From Tilletia caries (Eukaryota > Basidiomycota > Exobasidiomycetes > Tilletiales > Tilletiaceae), in contig JALUTQ010000027.1 in the NCBI GenBank assembly GCA_032718865.1, positions 496,001 to 560,000 of the forward strand: a stretch of 64,000 bases of DNA. The letters are read 5' to 3'. Of the stretch, positions 43,501 to 54,119 are shown one piece after another. The position numbers and the translations under genes are program-made. Position 1 is the first letter of the stretch. The number at the start of each line of letters is the position of its first letter. Under the pieces are notes generated by a model, which did not search any database, had not been told where the DNA came from, and worked only from the letters and a program-made list of their open reading frames with translations.

Positions 43501-46500
43501 AGTTGTTCGAGTATCTCCATCCGGGCCTGTCGATGTTCCACCTGAGAGCGGTGCAGTTGTTGTGGGAGCTGGAGTCGTTCTCGGGACATGCACATTTGCA
43601 GTCGGCGCTGACGAGGAAGGTGACGGCTATGGATGTGGAGGAGCGGAGAAAAGGGTATGAGGTGTTTGGGACGGTGTGGAAACTGACTGGTGAGTTATAG
43701 AGTGATGCACTGCTCGAACAAGATCTCAATATGCCCTGGTGCTGACACGCCCTCACCCAACTAACAGACGAGTCTTCGCCGGCAAGCGCCATGCTCAACT
43801 TGCCGTTGACCATCGTGCTGGACGCACTCAAGTCAGCAGATGTCGAGCTGCGACAGACCGGCGAGACCTGGCTCCGCGTCAATCTGCGAACGTACGCGAG
43901 ATTGCTCGATGCCCTTCTGCCTGGCATCATTTTGCCAGGCTGCATCCGGGCCGATCTGGGCTCCTCGACTGCTCCTAAGACGCCCAAGAGACGTCCAGAG
44001 CTGGTCAGCATCACCAAGGTCGGGCCAGATCTAAAGGTCGAGAGATTGGTGTACGACGCGCCGTTCGATCTGCAGACTGTCAATGCTACGCTGGCGACGC
44101 TCTCCGCCATGGCACGCTTTGGTGGTCAGGGTTTCACCAAGGCCATCCGGGCTTCCTCCGCGAGCAAGTCTACCGACTCCCGCCTTTCGAAACATGCCGC
44201 GAACGTTGGGGCTTACTCGTACCAGGACCTCATCACCGACACGATGGTCACCCTGCTCCGGAGTGACTTCGAGCGGGAGTATGCTCTGACGGCTGCGCTG
44301 TCTGTTACTGCGACACATGCGCATGCTGTGGAGATTGTACAGACGATTGCGGCGCGGGCGACGTACGACCCTGCCCGACTTGTCTCGCTCGAGACTACAT
44401 TGGTCGAGTGCTTGCTCGTGAGCGTCCAACTTGGCTCGGTTGTCAGGCAGAACAAGCTGCTCCATGCGCTCCACTCGGTCATCCATCAGCGATCTCGCTT
44501 CTGGGGCGGCGGGGACGCACCGCGGAGCGAGATGTTGAATAGGCGACTTCCTTCGGGGCCGATTGATACGGTGGAGAGCAGCGCGCCGGTGGAAGGGACT
44601 TCGACTAGTCGGACTGCGTTGGTCCCTCATAAGCTCCTGTTGCCGTTGTTGAAGGCAGCCTTGTCGGACCCGTCGTCGCGGCCTGTCCTCAGCCACTGGG
44701 CCGACTTCGTCCTGATGACAGCACCATACTACCGCAAGTCCCAAAGCGCGTTCCTCCTCCCACTCCAAGACGCCCTGTGCAGTCTCCTCCGATCGTCACT
44801 CTCGAACCTGTCCGGCATCTACATCACAAAGGGCGGCAATAAGGCGAGCGGCGGCGGCCTTCAGCGCACGACAGAGACGACGGAGACGGAGATCATGCTG
44901 TTCATCAATATGACGGAACGTGTGCTCCTTCAATGTCTGGGCGAGGAAGACGCTCGGGGCGAGACGGAGAATGCGGACGTAGCAGCGGCGGGTCTTTCCG
45001 AAAAGACGGGAGCCGCAGCGGAACGCGGACCGGATAGCGCTGTAGGCGCTGGCGCGGGTACGGGCATCTTGGGTTTGGTCACCAATGTGTTCTCGAGCGA
45101 CAGTCCGTCGTCGCCGAGCACGGGCACGTCCATCCCTAGTGCGTCGTCGCGGAACTTGCAGCAGACGATCGCGGCGTTGCATGCGGTGTGGATGTTTGCG
45201 CGCGCTTCTGGGTCGGCTGCTGGTGGTGCTGGTAGTGGCGATCCAAAGCAGGTCTCGAAGACGGCGTCAGGGTCGGCGTCGGTGTCGCAGAGTCGGGCGC
45301 ATATGGTGGCGGCGCATGTCAATATCGCGAGCAAAGTCCAGGCGCGGGCGAGGAGAGGTCTGGAGAAGCTGTACTCCTCCCATTCAGGCGAAGTCGTGGA
45401 GACTCTGGTGGCATGTTGGTACTCTGCCCGTCCGGTACGTTTTCTCCTCGCATTTGTGGACCTTCCAGCTTCGTCCTGTGAGCCGTCCGTTACTGACTGT
45501 TCTCTCAATCGTTCCTTGGAGCAGGGGCCCGAGGCTGATAAGCGTGCACAAGCGACTTTTGAGATTCTCGCTGTGCTTGCGCCGAGTGCACAGATCGTCG
45601 TCTCTTTCTTGTGCGATGTGATTGCAGGTCGCACGACGGCGGCCGAGAAGGGAAAGCGAGCGCCTGCGGGTCCGATCGCGTGAGTTTATTGACCACGTCG
45701 TTGATAACCCTCTATCCGGTTAGTTCACTCCGCTAACTTCTTTATGGGTCCACAGTTCCGATGCTGTGCTATTCCAGTTCTTAGAGATATACCTGGCACG
45801 ATTGGAAGGGCTCATTGCTGTTCAAGTGTGGCCTGTGGTTATCGTGCTGGTCAAAGACTTGCTCAACGCTGCCACGTCCAATCGGTCTGCCATCTTCCCT
45901 TGCCTGCGGTGAGTTGTAAAGTCTTTCCTCTTCACCACCTTGTGACATGTCCTCGAACTCATCTGACCCATACCTCATTGCACAGATGTCTTACGGCCAT
46001 CGGTGAGAAGATGTCTCTCACTGCTGCTCTGGAGGATCGGCGGCTCCGGCGAGATCTGCAAGACGCGTACGCCAAGCTGTTCGACACGTGCATACTCATT
46101 GCGGGTCGATCTTTCGAATCATCAACCTGGATCCGTCGAACACGAGATGCGAGCTCCGAGCAGACTCTCGATGCAGACGGTGAAACCGACGAGAAGCTTT
46201 CGGCCGCCGTCACAGAGCTGAGCGGTTCCGCCTTGATCGAATCGATCAACGTCTTCCTCGGCGAACGCGGCATGGCAGCTCTGCGCACGTTCCAGTACGA
46301 CACGGACCGAGTCAATGCGCTGTGTGCCAATGTGGTGTACTACATCGTGACACCAGCCATGCGAGGGAAGGGTAAGACGCTTGACGTTGACCACAGTGTG
46401 ATCCGGCTCTCGCGCGAGATGGCCAAGTTGCCGGGGACGGTAAAGACGTGGCGCTCGACGATCGGCGACGCCTTTGCGGACAACCGCTTCTTCACGGTCG

Positions 46501-47814
46501 CCTCCCGCTCCGACGCAGACGAATGGGCACCGTTGATCTTCTCGCTGATGAACCAGGACAAGGAGCGGCTGATCGAGTTGATCGGTAAAGTGAACGCGGC
46601 ACCGTCGGCGAACATCTTCACGAATCGGGAGACGGAGATGTTGGGCCGGGCGCTGAACCTGCGACGGTTGTCGTATGTGATCTTCACGAGTACGAAGGAT
46701 CATTTCTTGACGCAGCTCCCGAGCATTCAGGAGAAGGTGGTGGATATAATGCGGGCGAAGGCGGCTGAGCCTGTACAAGCTGAGGTACGTATGGCTTTTC
46801 GGACCGGCGGTGTGTTAGTTCTTGAACTAGACCTCGAACTCATGTACTGACTACTCTCTATGGTCGCTTACAGGTTTACCTCTGCATGCGTGTATTGCTG
46901 TGTCGGTTCTCCCAGCAACATCTTGCTCCGTTCTGGCCCGTGCTCCTGACCGAACTCGTACGTGCAACCAGGCCGACTTGCTCCGATGCTTCCTACTCGG
47001 CACCTGATTCTGACTACGTTCTGCCTTTCCACAACGTAGATGCGACTCTTGGAGAGTATGACCGAAGAGCTACCGACGGACGGCTCCGACCAGCTTCAGC
47101 TCGTGTTCTCGGCGTGCAAGTTCCTCGACCTGTTGTTGACACTGCAAACAGAAGACTTCCAGATGTCCGTTTCTTCCTCATTACCTCTTTTCGCCCATCA
47201 AGCCTTCTCATCGCTGACCACCTTGTCAAATTTCTCTATTTCACAGTCATCAATGGTTGTTCGTCACGGACACGGCGGACGTGATGTATCCCCCAGCCGA
47301 ATGGGTGGCCGAGTCGATCATGGACCGCGTCGCTGCCGTTGTGAATGAAAGACGGCCAAACAGGGTATGTTTATTAAGCGGGCTTCCAGCTCTGCCCGAT
47401 CCGTCTGCTACGGAGCACGATTCTGACCACCTCTTCCTCTGTGGCAACCCTCAGTCGTCACGGTTCATCAAGTCGAACAACAACAGCCCACGTCCCGGGT
47501 CCAGTCACAGGATGTCGGCCGCGCCTGCGGCAGCCGAGCCCGAACAACGCCCACTCTGGCAATCTTCCGCTCCCGAGACGCCCCTGTACGCTGGCTTCCA
47601 AATGCAGTCATCTCCACACCGGACCCTCCGCAAACCCCTGCTTGGCGACGTCCGCGAACTGGAAAGTCTGGACGGTCTCGTCCCCTTCTTCAACTCGGTC
47701 TCGCTTGCTGCGTATGAGGGGCAGGTTGGGGCAGTGGGCGGGGTGGATTGGGAGGCGGTCGAGAGGGGGTTGGCAGAGGATATGTTTACGTTCACGTCTG
47801 ACGTAGTAGTTTGA
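40557..47814 (+). CDS. DOP1: Dopey family protein Dop1
   Basis: Dop1 is a large alpha-solenoid protein that works with the Arf-GEF-like Mon2 and the flippase Neo1 in endosome-to-Golgi traffic. Ten exons (40557-41010, 41092-43689, 43768-45434, 45525-45679, 45756-45908, 45986-46784, 46874-46957, 47040-47164, 47247-47364, 47455-47814) give 2170 residues. After a disordered N-terminus the Dopey N-domain is clear: ALNSD-like SLNSDAKFKKYAVLIERTL, YNSIPRKLVVAKRLSQCLNP, GVHTRALDVYAHI, GLLPHFEYASTTVRP, EDLRPITRAFILALLPGLEEE. The C-terminal part has FQFLEIYLARLE and WLFVTDTADVMYPPAEWV. The start is the ATG of MSPTPAAAAAG. Introns 41011-41091, 45435-45524 and 47365-47454 are multiples of three. Confidence 0.94.
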
Positions 47815-48151
47815 TAGAAAGTCGTCTTTCCCAGGTCACTGTCATCTCTTTCTTCCGCACATGCCCTTTTTCCTGTACATCTCTTTGGCTCCTCACGATA
47901 CCACGAATGAATGCACTCCCATCACCTTCAGTTATGTTCCTTCCACCCGACGAATGCGGAAATCAGTAATCAGTCGTGGCAGGACGCGGGCACAGTTGCC
48001 ATGGGCTGCAGGGGTGAGATGGCGTTCTGCTACCTGGGTGTCAGCGACGACCTTCAGCATCCGACATGAGGCAGTGGATTGCAAAGCGGCGAAGTAAAGC
48101 GAAGGCTTGTGTATCGTACGTAGTTAGATGGCGTTCGCAACCGCGTGCTCC
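47815..48151. other. convergent intergenic region DOP1/methyltransferase
   Basis: These 337 bp between two converging stops show no coding signal and no repeat. Confidence 0.55.
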
Positions 48152-50280
48152 TTAGTCGACGTTGGCCATGATGTATGCTGAAAACCCCCAGAGCAAACGC
48201 GCGGAAGCAAACATCGTCCGTCAGCATTGTTCTCAAACTCAACTCGCGGCGACTGAGATCGAGGAAAACTCACTGCTAAACGACCGTGTCGCAAACACCT
48301 TCTCGTTCTCGCCGACCTGTCTATAATCGGCACGCTCGCGCTCTTCCTTCTCCGTCTGGCGAAGAAGGTGCGACATGTGTTCCAAGCCAGGGTCTCCAGG
48401 CTCGTCGCCGGAGGCGGGTCCATATTCAGGGGATGTCGGTCTTGAGGACATGTGGACGTCGGACAGTTTGTCCTCGTCGTCGTGAATGTTTCTGGGCAGG
48501 ACGTGGATTGAGACGCGCGCGAAGCCTGCTTCGAGCATGGCTTCGGATATCTGTGACGAGGGGGACATAAAGATCAGCGCTAGGCTTGGGCAGAGAGGTG
48601 AGTGCGAGAAACCAACCTCTTTGAGACTCCAGATTCTTAGGTTGTCGGTGATGCAGAATGCGTGTCAACAATTGTACGTAGGGAAAAGGAAAGCTTGGGG
48701 TCCTTTGAAATCTTACCGGAAGTCGTACTGCAAGTCAGGTAAAGAACAATTATGAGTGAGCAAGCGAGAAGTAGTCCCTCAGGTATGAAAGCGTCTCCAA
48801 TCTTACCGAAAAGAAATCTCTTATCCAAGACCCTATAGGAAGACGGGAGATGGGTAAGCTTCGCCATGCAAGCAAAATCATACCCTCTCGAAAGTTCATT
48901 GTAGCTCACCATCAGAGAAGCGGAAGCTAAGGCCCATACGGAAACGATTCGTCATATAGTCGATCGGCCCATCTTCTCGCCAATATTCAAATCCCCCATG
49001 TTGCTTGCCCTTCCGCACCATCTTGAGCTTTCCCCGCGGCCACTCCGCAGGCGTACCACGAGCTTCATCCGAAGGGGCAGGATAGACCGCAAGCAACCCT
49101 TTCGAGTCCGTACCATCATCGCGCAATAAGGCACTTTCGACGTGGTCAAGACTTGATTTCGACGCCGAGCCTGAGCCTGAGGGTGACGCTCGCTTCCGTT
49201 TGAAGCCGACCTCCTTCTCGAACTTGGCCCAGAGTCCCTCTTGATCGGCCGGGTAGGACTCGCCCGTCGCTGGTCCGCCCCATTGATCGCAGATTAAGAC
49301 GCCAGTCTTGGGTCGGAGCGTGCGGGCGCACATGGAGAGGTAGCGTACCAGTGTCGCTCGATCGTGGAAGTAGCAGAGGCCGTAGTTGAGCGTGGCAACC
49401 AGATCCGGTGGCGGGATGGAGTCGGTTTTGCCCGTTTCTACCTTTTGCCCGCTCACGGGCGGTAAGGGCAAGTGCAGAACGTCACTGTGCAAGAGGGTCA
49501 GCCGTGGGGCTTGCTCAGTCTCGGTTCCCTTCTTTGCTGAGACCTCGACTTTAGCCCTCTTTGCTCGTTCTCGTGTCTGCCTTGCTAGGAATCTGCGCTC
49601 GAAGCGATCCGATGCTGCACCGGGGGCCCATGTTGAGGCTTGGCCGTTCTCTTCAACAATTGAAGGGGCGGCCACATTTGTGGACGGATCGTTCTGAGAT
49701 GTGCTGGCCTGCACTTGAGAGTCTTTCGGAGGCGTCAGCTCCGTAGTAGTACCTTTGCCTCCACCGAAAGCAGGCGACTGTAAGATCCGAACGTTCTGCG
49801 ACCCGTATCTCCTCTGCGTGTCCTGAAGGGCGTCGAGGTCGATGTCGACTCCCTGCGCTTCGTTCTTCGGATCCAAGGTGAGCCAGGAGTTGGCGACAAT
49901 GGCGGTACTGCAAAAATCTTCACGGAGGATCCTAGCATCGTATCGATCTGTGTCTTCAGGTTGGACTTGGGAGTACAGACTGTCGAGATTGGTTACTTCG
50001 ATCAACCTGTAGAGAAGAAAAGCGATCAGCCCTTCTCCGCTACATCTCTGGCGCTGGAAAAAAGAGGCTTCGATGCTCACGGTTCTTGAACCGCCTCTTC
50101 GTATATCTGAGGGGATGGCAGTAAGCTGAGTCAATCCGGATTGCCTGAGAAAGCACATGCAGAACGACTCACCTTCATGATATCGGCCGTCGCGGCCAGC
50201 GGTGGATTTCTTTCCAGCTCATCCGGGCTGAATAGGCCAGCCTCGTCGACGAAGCCTCTGTGCCGCGCTTCGAATGACAT
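48152..50280 (-). CDS. class I SAM-dependent methyltransferase
   Basis: The substrate is unknown. Eight minus-strand exons (50280-50173, 50106-50081, 50006-48910, 48832-48807, 48727-48717, 48635-48617, 48550-48274, 48177-48152) give 529 residues. The SAM-binding core reads ILREDFCSTAIVANSWL (motif I), GVDIDLDALQ (acidic ribose binder), then LTLLHSDVLHL, DLVATLNYGLCYF and LRPKTGVLICDQWGGP. A long disordered insert separates motif II from the rest. The C-terminal part (DGSWIRDFFSYDFRIWSLKE across three tiny exons, then ISEAMLEAGFARVSIHVLPRN) is the usual end of the fold. The only ATG is at 50280. It resembles bacterial and fungal methyltransferases with REDFCGTALL. Confidence 0.8.
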
Positions 50281-51269
50281 TACGCTGCAAGTGTTCAGGA
50301 TCTCGGCGGGAAAGGGAGGTGGCCTATCGAAAGAAGCAGTGCACAGGACGCTCAATAGTCAACTCCAACCAGTCCCCTGTTCAGCTGGGTTCCAAGGTCG
50401 ACTGTTTCGTGGATGGTGCTCTCAAGCAAGGAAGAAAAGGAACGAATGCAAGATTTTGCGTTGTCGGTCCGACAGATGACAGAGGGCAACGACCTCGCTC
50501 CCAAGTCCAAACAGCTCCCAAATCCGGACGGAGGATCCTCCATCTGGACTTCTTCGCTTCTTCACGAGTGGACGAAGAGGTCCTGATTACGGGCGCTGCT
50601 GCGCTGGGGCTGTCGGTTGATCATCTGGAAAGTGGATCCAGTCCGGAATACGGGCTGGCCAGCGGGACTCAAGTTATCCTCGGTCCCCCTCCGAGACCAA
50701 AGGATGCATGGCATGGAAACAGGGACGGAGCGACATCCTGCAATGACCAGGGAAGAATGTCGGTGTCGCTGGCACTGCGAGAAGTGAGCTGTGCAGGCGT
50801 GTCCGTGAGATATGTTTGTATCGACACTTGATGCAGGAGGTGGGGTTCGTCGTCTGCTGGCGACTGGCGAGGATGCGCAACGGCAGGCACAGCGGCCACA
50901 GCGAGACGTTTGCCATGCCGACTCGACTTATGTACATACCATCACTTTCGTTCCAAGCACTTCCACGGCAGCTCGCTGGCGGTCGCTTGAGCTTGAATTC
51001 ATTACATTCTTTCTGACCTTTTTCGCTGTGCTGGTATTCCGTTGCATGCACTCCCAGACGTGCTTACCGGCCGCCCTCCTGTGTGCTGGTCTTTCCGACA
51101 CTTCATGATTGCTCACTGACATGGCGCATCCCGCAAGACTGCAAAGGTTATAAAAAGAGGCCCTTCCCAAGCCTGCCCCTCTCATTTCCCCTTTCCGATT
51201 CCCCTCTCCTCTATCGTGACGATGGCGTTACATATGACCCGCTTATGATGGACAACCCACCGTTCCCCC
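50281..51269. other. intergenic region methyltransferase/MON1
   Basis: Both neighbours are on the minus strand, so this 989 bp holds the methyltransferase promoter (left) and the MON1 3'UTR (right). A + strand open frame (50274-50831) starts inside the methyltransferase ATG and shows no domain or introns. I see no confident gene. Confidence 0.5.
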
Positions 51270-53753
51270 TCAAAACACAGGCGGCGCCAACAAGAACAAC
51301 TCCTCCTCCCTCTCCTTCACCCACCCCGCAACTTTACTCCCCAACCCAACCACACCCTTCCTCTTCATCCACGGGCTCACACACACATACAGCTCAAAGG
51401 CGGAGGTGAGCCAGCCGAGCACGGCCTCGTGCTCGGTTCGGAGGAAGGTGTAGGTGGAGGAGGCGTGCGAGGAGGAGGAGGTCCAGGTTAGGTTTGTTTG
51501 GAATAGCGGTGCGCGGTCTTGTTGAGCGGTTGATGGCGCGTCTGAGGTGGCGGTGGCGGTGGCGGAGGCAGTAACTCCCTCCGCCCCCTCGTCCTCCTCG
51601 TCGTCCGCCTTCTTCTTCTCCGCAGGAACGACCCCGGCCTTCGCCGCCAAATCCAACCCAAAAAGCTCCGGAGGCGGGCCCATAGGCGCATGCAACCCAT
51701 CCCACGCAACCCCATAAAGCCCTACCAACCTCCTCCAAGCAACCGAAGACTCCTCCCCCTCCGCCGGCGCGTCCTCTTCAAAGTAAGGCGCCTCAAACCT
51801 GGGCGCAGTTAACTGCGTGATCGTCCGGCTCTTGTAGATGAAATGTCTCAAGCCGGGGATCCGCAGCTCGTCTGCGCTGTACGAGCTCGGCGCCTTGTTG
51901 CCCTTGGTCCCAGATGGGCCGAGGGTGGCTTGGACGAGTTTCTCGAGGATCCTTTTGGAGAGTAGGGTTTGGATGATGTGCGTTCGCCAGAGGGAGAGGG
52001 AGTTGAATGCGTCTGGGTCGCCGGAGACGAGGACGAGGGTGAGCTCGTCAACATCGTTGTTGTCGTTCTCCGTTTCCTCCTTGGCCCCGCCTGCCTCGGA
52101 ACCAGGTTGAGAGACGTCCTTTCTGCGTTGCGTAGGTGATATCGGTTGGGCAGGGTTGGAGCGCAAGGCAGAGATGGAAGCCATGAGTTCGGCTTCTTGA
52201 TCTTCGTCCATCCCTTCTCCCCCTGCATCGTTACCCTCTCCAGGCTGCCGGTCGGCCTCTGTCTCGGTCTCTGCGATGGATGCGGTCTCCGAAGGCGCCC
52301 GAGAGTCCTCCACAGCCGGACTGCCGATCTGAGAATCGTCGGCCGATGCGGTGACACCCGCCACTCCCTGGTCGTCATCGTCGTCGCTCTGGCGCACGGT
52401 CTGGTCTGGGTCAGAAAGGGCGAGGGAGGAAGACGAAGGCAGCGTGGATATGGGGAGTATATGTGTACTTGATGAGGCGCGGGAGGCGAGTGGGGAAGGG
52501 GAAGCATTCCGACTGCTGTGCGCAACTGGCGAGGACGGGAGAGATGAGCGCATGGCACTTGCGACGGCTTGGGCGGTTGAAGTTGAGGTCGATGGTAAGC
52601 CATCTGGCACGTGTAGAGTGGATGTTGTCGATATGGCTGAAGCTGTGGAAACGTGATTGGTAGGCATTCCCGGTCTGCGCGGGTGCGCGTGGTGGGTAGC
52701 GCTTTTGTGGTGCACTTCAGAAGGAAGACCGGCCGTTACCTTGCTCTTATCCGCAACAGCACCTGTGGGTAAAAGACTGACATGCACCCATACAAATCCA
52801 CCGGGTGCAAAGCGAGGCAAACAGACCGGCACCCAACTCTGGAGATCCTCGCCATCGCCACCCTCTCGAGAGCGTGAGGAAATCGAGGCGCGAGCGGCGT
52901 TAATCAGAAGATGCATATCGGCCGCGTGAACTGAGTGCTTGCGCGGTCGGAGAAGGGTGACAAGTTGCGATTGGAAGAGGACAAGGACGTAGAGGAGGTC
53001 CTTAGGGCGTTTGATCGCGGCTTGGGGAGAGGTGGCGGGAGAAGGGTTGAGGTAGGAAGCCGGGTTGAGGAGGGAGAGGGTTGATGCTGTGACTGTGCTG
53101 ACGGACGAGATGATGGAGGGGGCGGATGAGTCTGTTGCCGGAGGAGCAGGAGGAGGGATGGAGGGAGAGGATGTGGATGACTGCTCATGGGGCGGTGGTT
53201 GGAGTGCCGATCCGAGCTGTGAGCGTAGGGCAGGGTCGATCTTTATGGGCTGCAGTGCTCCCAAGAGCCATGGCCACCCGCCCTCGGTTCCTGTCCGATG
53301 GGAGGACGGAGGCCGGGTGATGTCGAGTGAACGGATAAGTCTATGCAAGAACGGTTCGGTGCCTGAGAGCATTTTTGCCCTGAGATCGTAATTTGGTCGC
53401 TGGCTAAAAAGCTTGGTGAGCTTGGGCAGGGGCACGATGGACGTGAGTTGGAGATGGAGGGCATCGAGGTGGATCCTGAGCAGGGCGGGTGGCGGGTGTG
53501 GATAGAGCGAGGTGGGTGCGGTAGTGGATATGGCTGTGAGATAGAGCGGCGGCCGGAGCAGGAACACGATGGAAGTGGATGAGTCTGGGCCTGAGGAGGA
53601 GATGTGTCTGAGTCGATCGGACGCGTCGTCTGCGTAGATGCTTATGAGCGTCTGCAGTACTCCCACATGGGTTGAGGCCTGCTCCTCATCTGCTGAGCTG
53701 TAGATCAACTTTCCTGCTGTGCTGAACACATAGTACACAAGTGCCGAGCTCAT
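51270..53753 (-). CDS. MON1: vacuolar fusion protein Mon1
   Basis: Mon1 and Ccz1 form the Rab7/Ypt7 exchange factor that drives endosome and autophagosome maturation. It is an intronless frame of 827 residues. The longin-like start is clear (VYYVFSTAGKLIYSS, then TLISIYADDASDRLRHI), with IVFLLRPPLYLTAIS and LHLQLTSIVPLPKLTKLF. The middle longin parts have KDLLYVLVLFQSQLVTLLRP, LQSWVPVCLPRFAPGGFVWV and the C-terminal roadblock-like region with LRTEHEAVLGWLTSAFELYV. About 300 residues of Ser/Pro/acidic low-complexity sequence (encoded near 52000-52700) interrupt the conserved blocks, which makes it longer than yeast Mon1 (644). It shares a 366-bp divergent promoter with the 54120 gene. Confidence 0.9.
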   Translation of the reverse strand: MSSALVYYVFSTAGKLIYSSADEEQASTHVGVLQTLISIYADDASDRLRHISSSGPDSSTSIVFLLRPPLYLTAISTTAPTSLYPHPPPALLRIHLDALHLQLTSIVPLPKLTKLFSQRPNYDLRAKMLSGTEPFLHRLIRSLDITRPPSSHRTGTEGGWPWLLGALQPIKIDPALRSQLGSALQPPPHEQSSTSSPSIPPPAPPATDSSAPSIISSVSTVTASTLSLLNPASYLNPSPATSPQAAIKRPKDLLYVLVLFQSQLVTLLRPRKHSVHAADMHLLINAARASISSRSREGGDGEDLQSWVPVCLPRFAPGGFVWVHVSLLPTGAVADKSKVTAGLPSEVHHKSATHHAHPRRPGMPTNHVSTASAISTTSTLHVPDGLPSTSTSTAQAVASAMRSSLPSSPVAHSSRNASPSPLASRASSSTHILPISTLPSSSSLALSDPDQTVRQSDDDDDQGVAGVTASADDSQIGSPAVEDSRAPSETASIAETETEADRQPGEGNDAGGEGMDEDQEAELMASISALRSNPAQPISPTQRRKDVSQPGSEAGGAKEETENDNNDVDELTLVLVSGDPDAFNSLSLWRTHIIQTLLSKRILEKLVQATLGPSGTKGNKAPSSYSADELRIPGLRHFIYKSRTITQLTAPRFEAPYFEEDAPAEGEESSVAWRRLVGLYGVAWDGLHAPMGPPPELFGLDLAAKAGVVPAEKKKADDEEDEGAEGVTASATATATSDAPSTAQQDRAPLFQTNLTWTSSSSHASSTYTFLRTEHEAVLGWLTSAFELYVCVSPWMKRKGVVGLGSKVAGWVKEREEELFLLAPPVF

Positions 53754-54119
53754 CTTCCAACGCCCTGTCGCTGTCGAGATTGGAGTTTGGACGAGAGGTT
53801 AAGAAGGTCTTCGCACAGGTGGGACTGTGGGAGGCGGGTGTTCGTTGCAGCCTGCACGCCACACGGAGTTTACAGTAGCCGAGGCACAAATTGAAACAAA
53901 TGATGTTGATCGTCCGCTTGACGGAAACGAGGTCCCGGCGGTTGGAGCCAGTTCCCACTTCCCACTACTCGTACTCCTCGGCATTTGCTGTTCCGTTTCC
54001 ACTCATTTATTCCCTTTCCCTGTCCCACACTACTCCCCTCCCCCCAGCCCCAGTTCAATCACCACCACGACCACCGTCCAGCTGACGACGCAGAAACAGA
54101 AGCAGACGCAGAAGGGACG
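53754..54119. promoter_or_regulatory. divergent promoter MON1/TMEM184-like
   Basis: This 366-bp interval separates the ATGs of MON1 (-) and the 54120 gene (+). Its right part is pyrimidine-rich (CCCCTCCCCCC at about 54035). No TATA box is seen. Confidence 0.5.

Noticed and set aside
50274..50831. 186-codon + strand frame upstream of the methyltransferase
   Set aside because: It begins inside the divergent gene's start codon and has no motif, intron or homologue that I recognise. It is probably chance.
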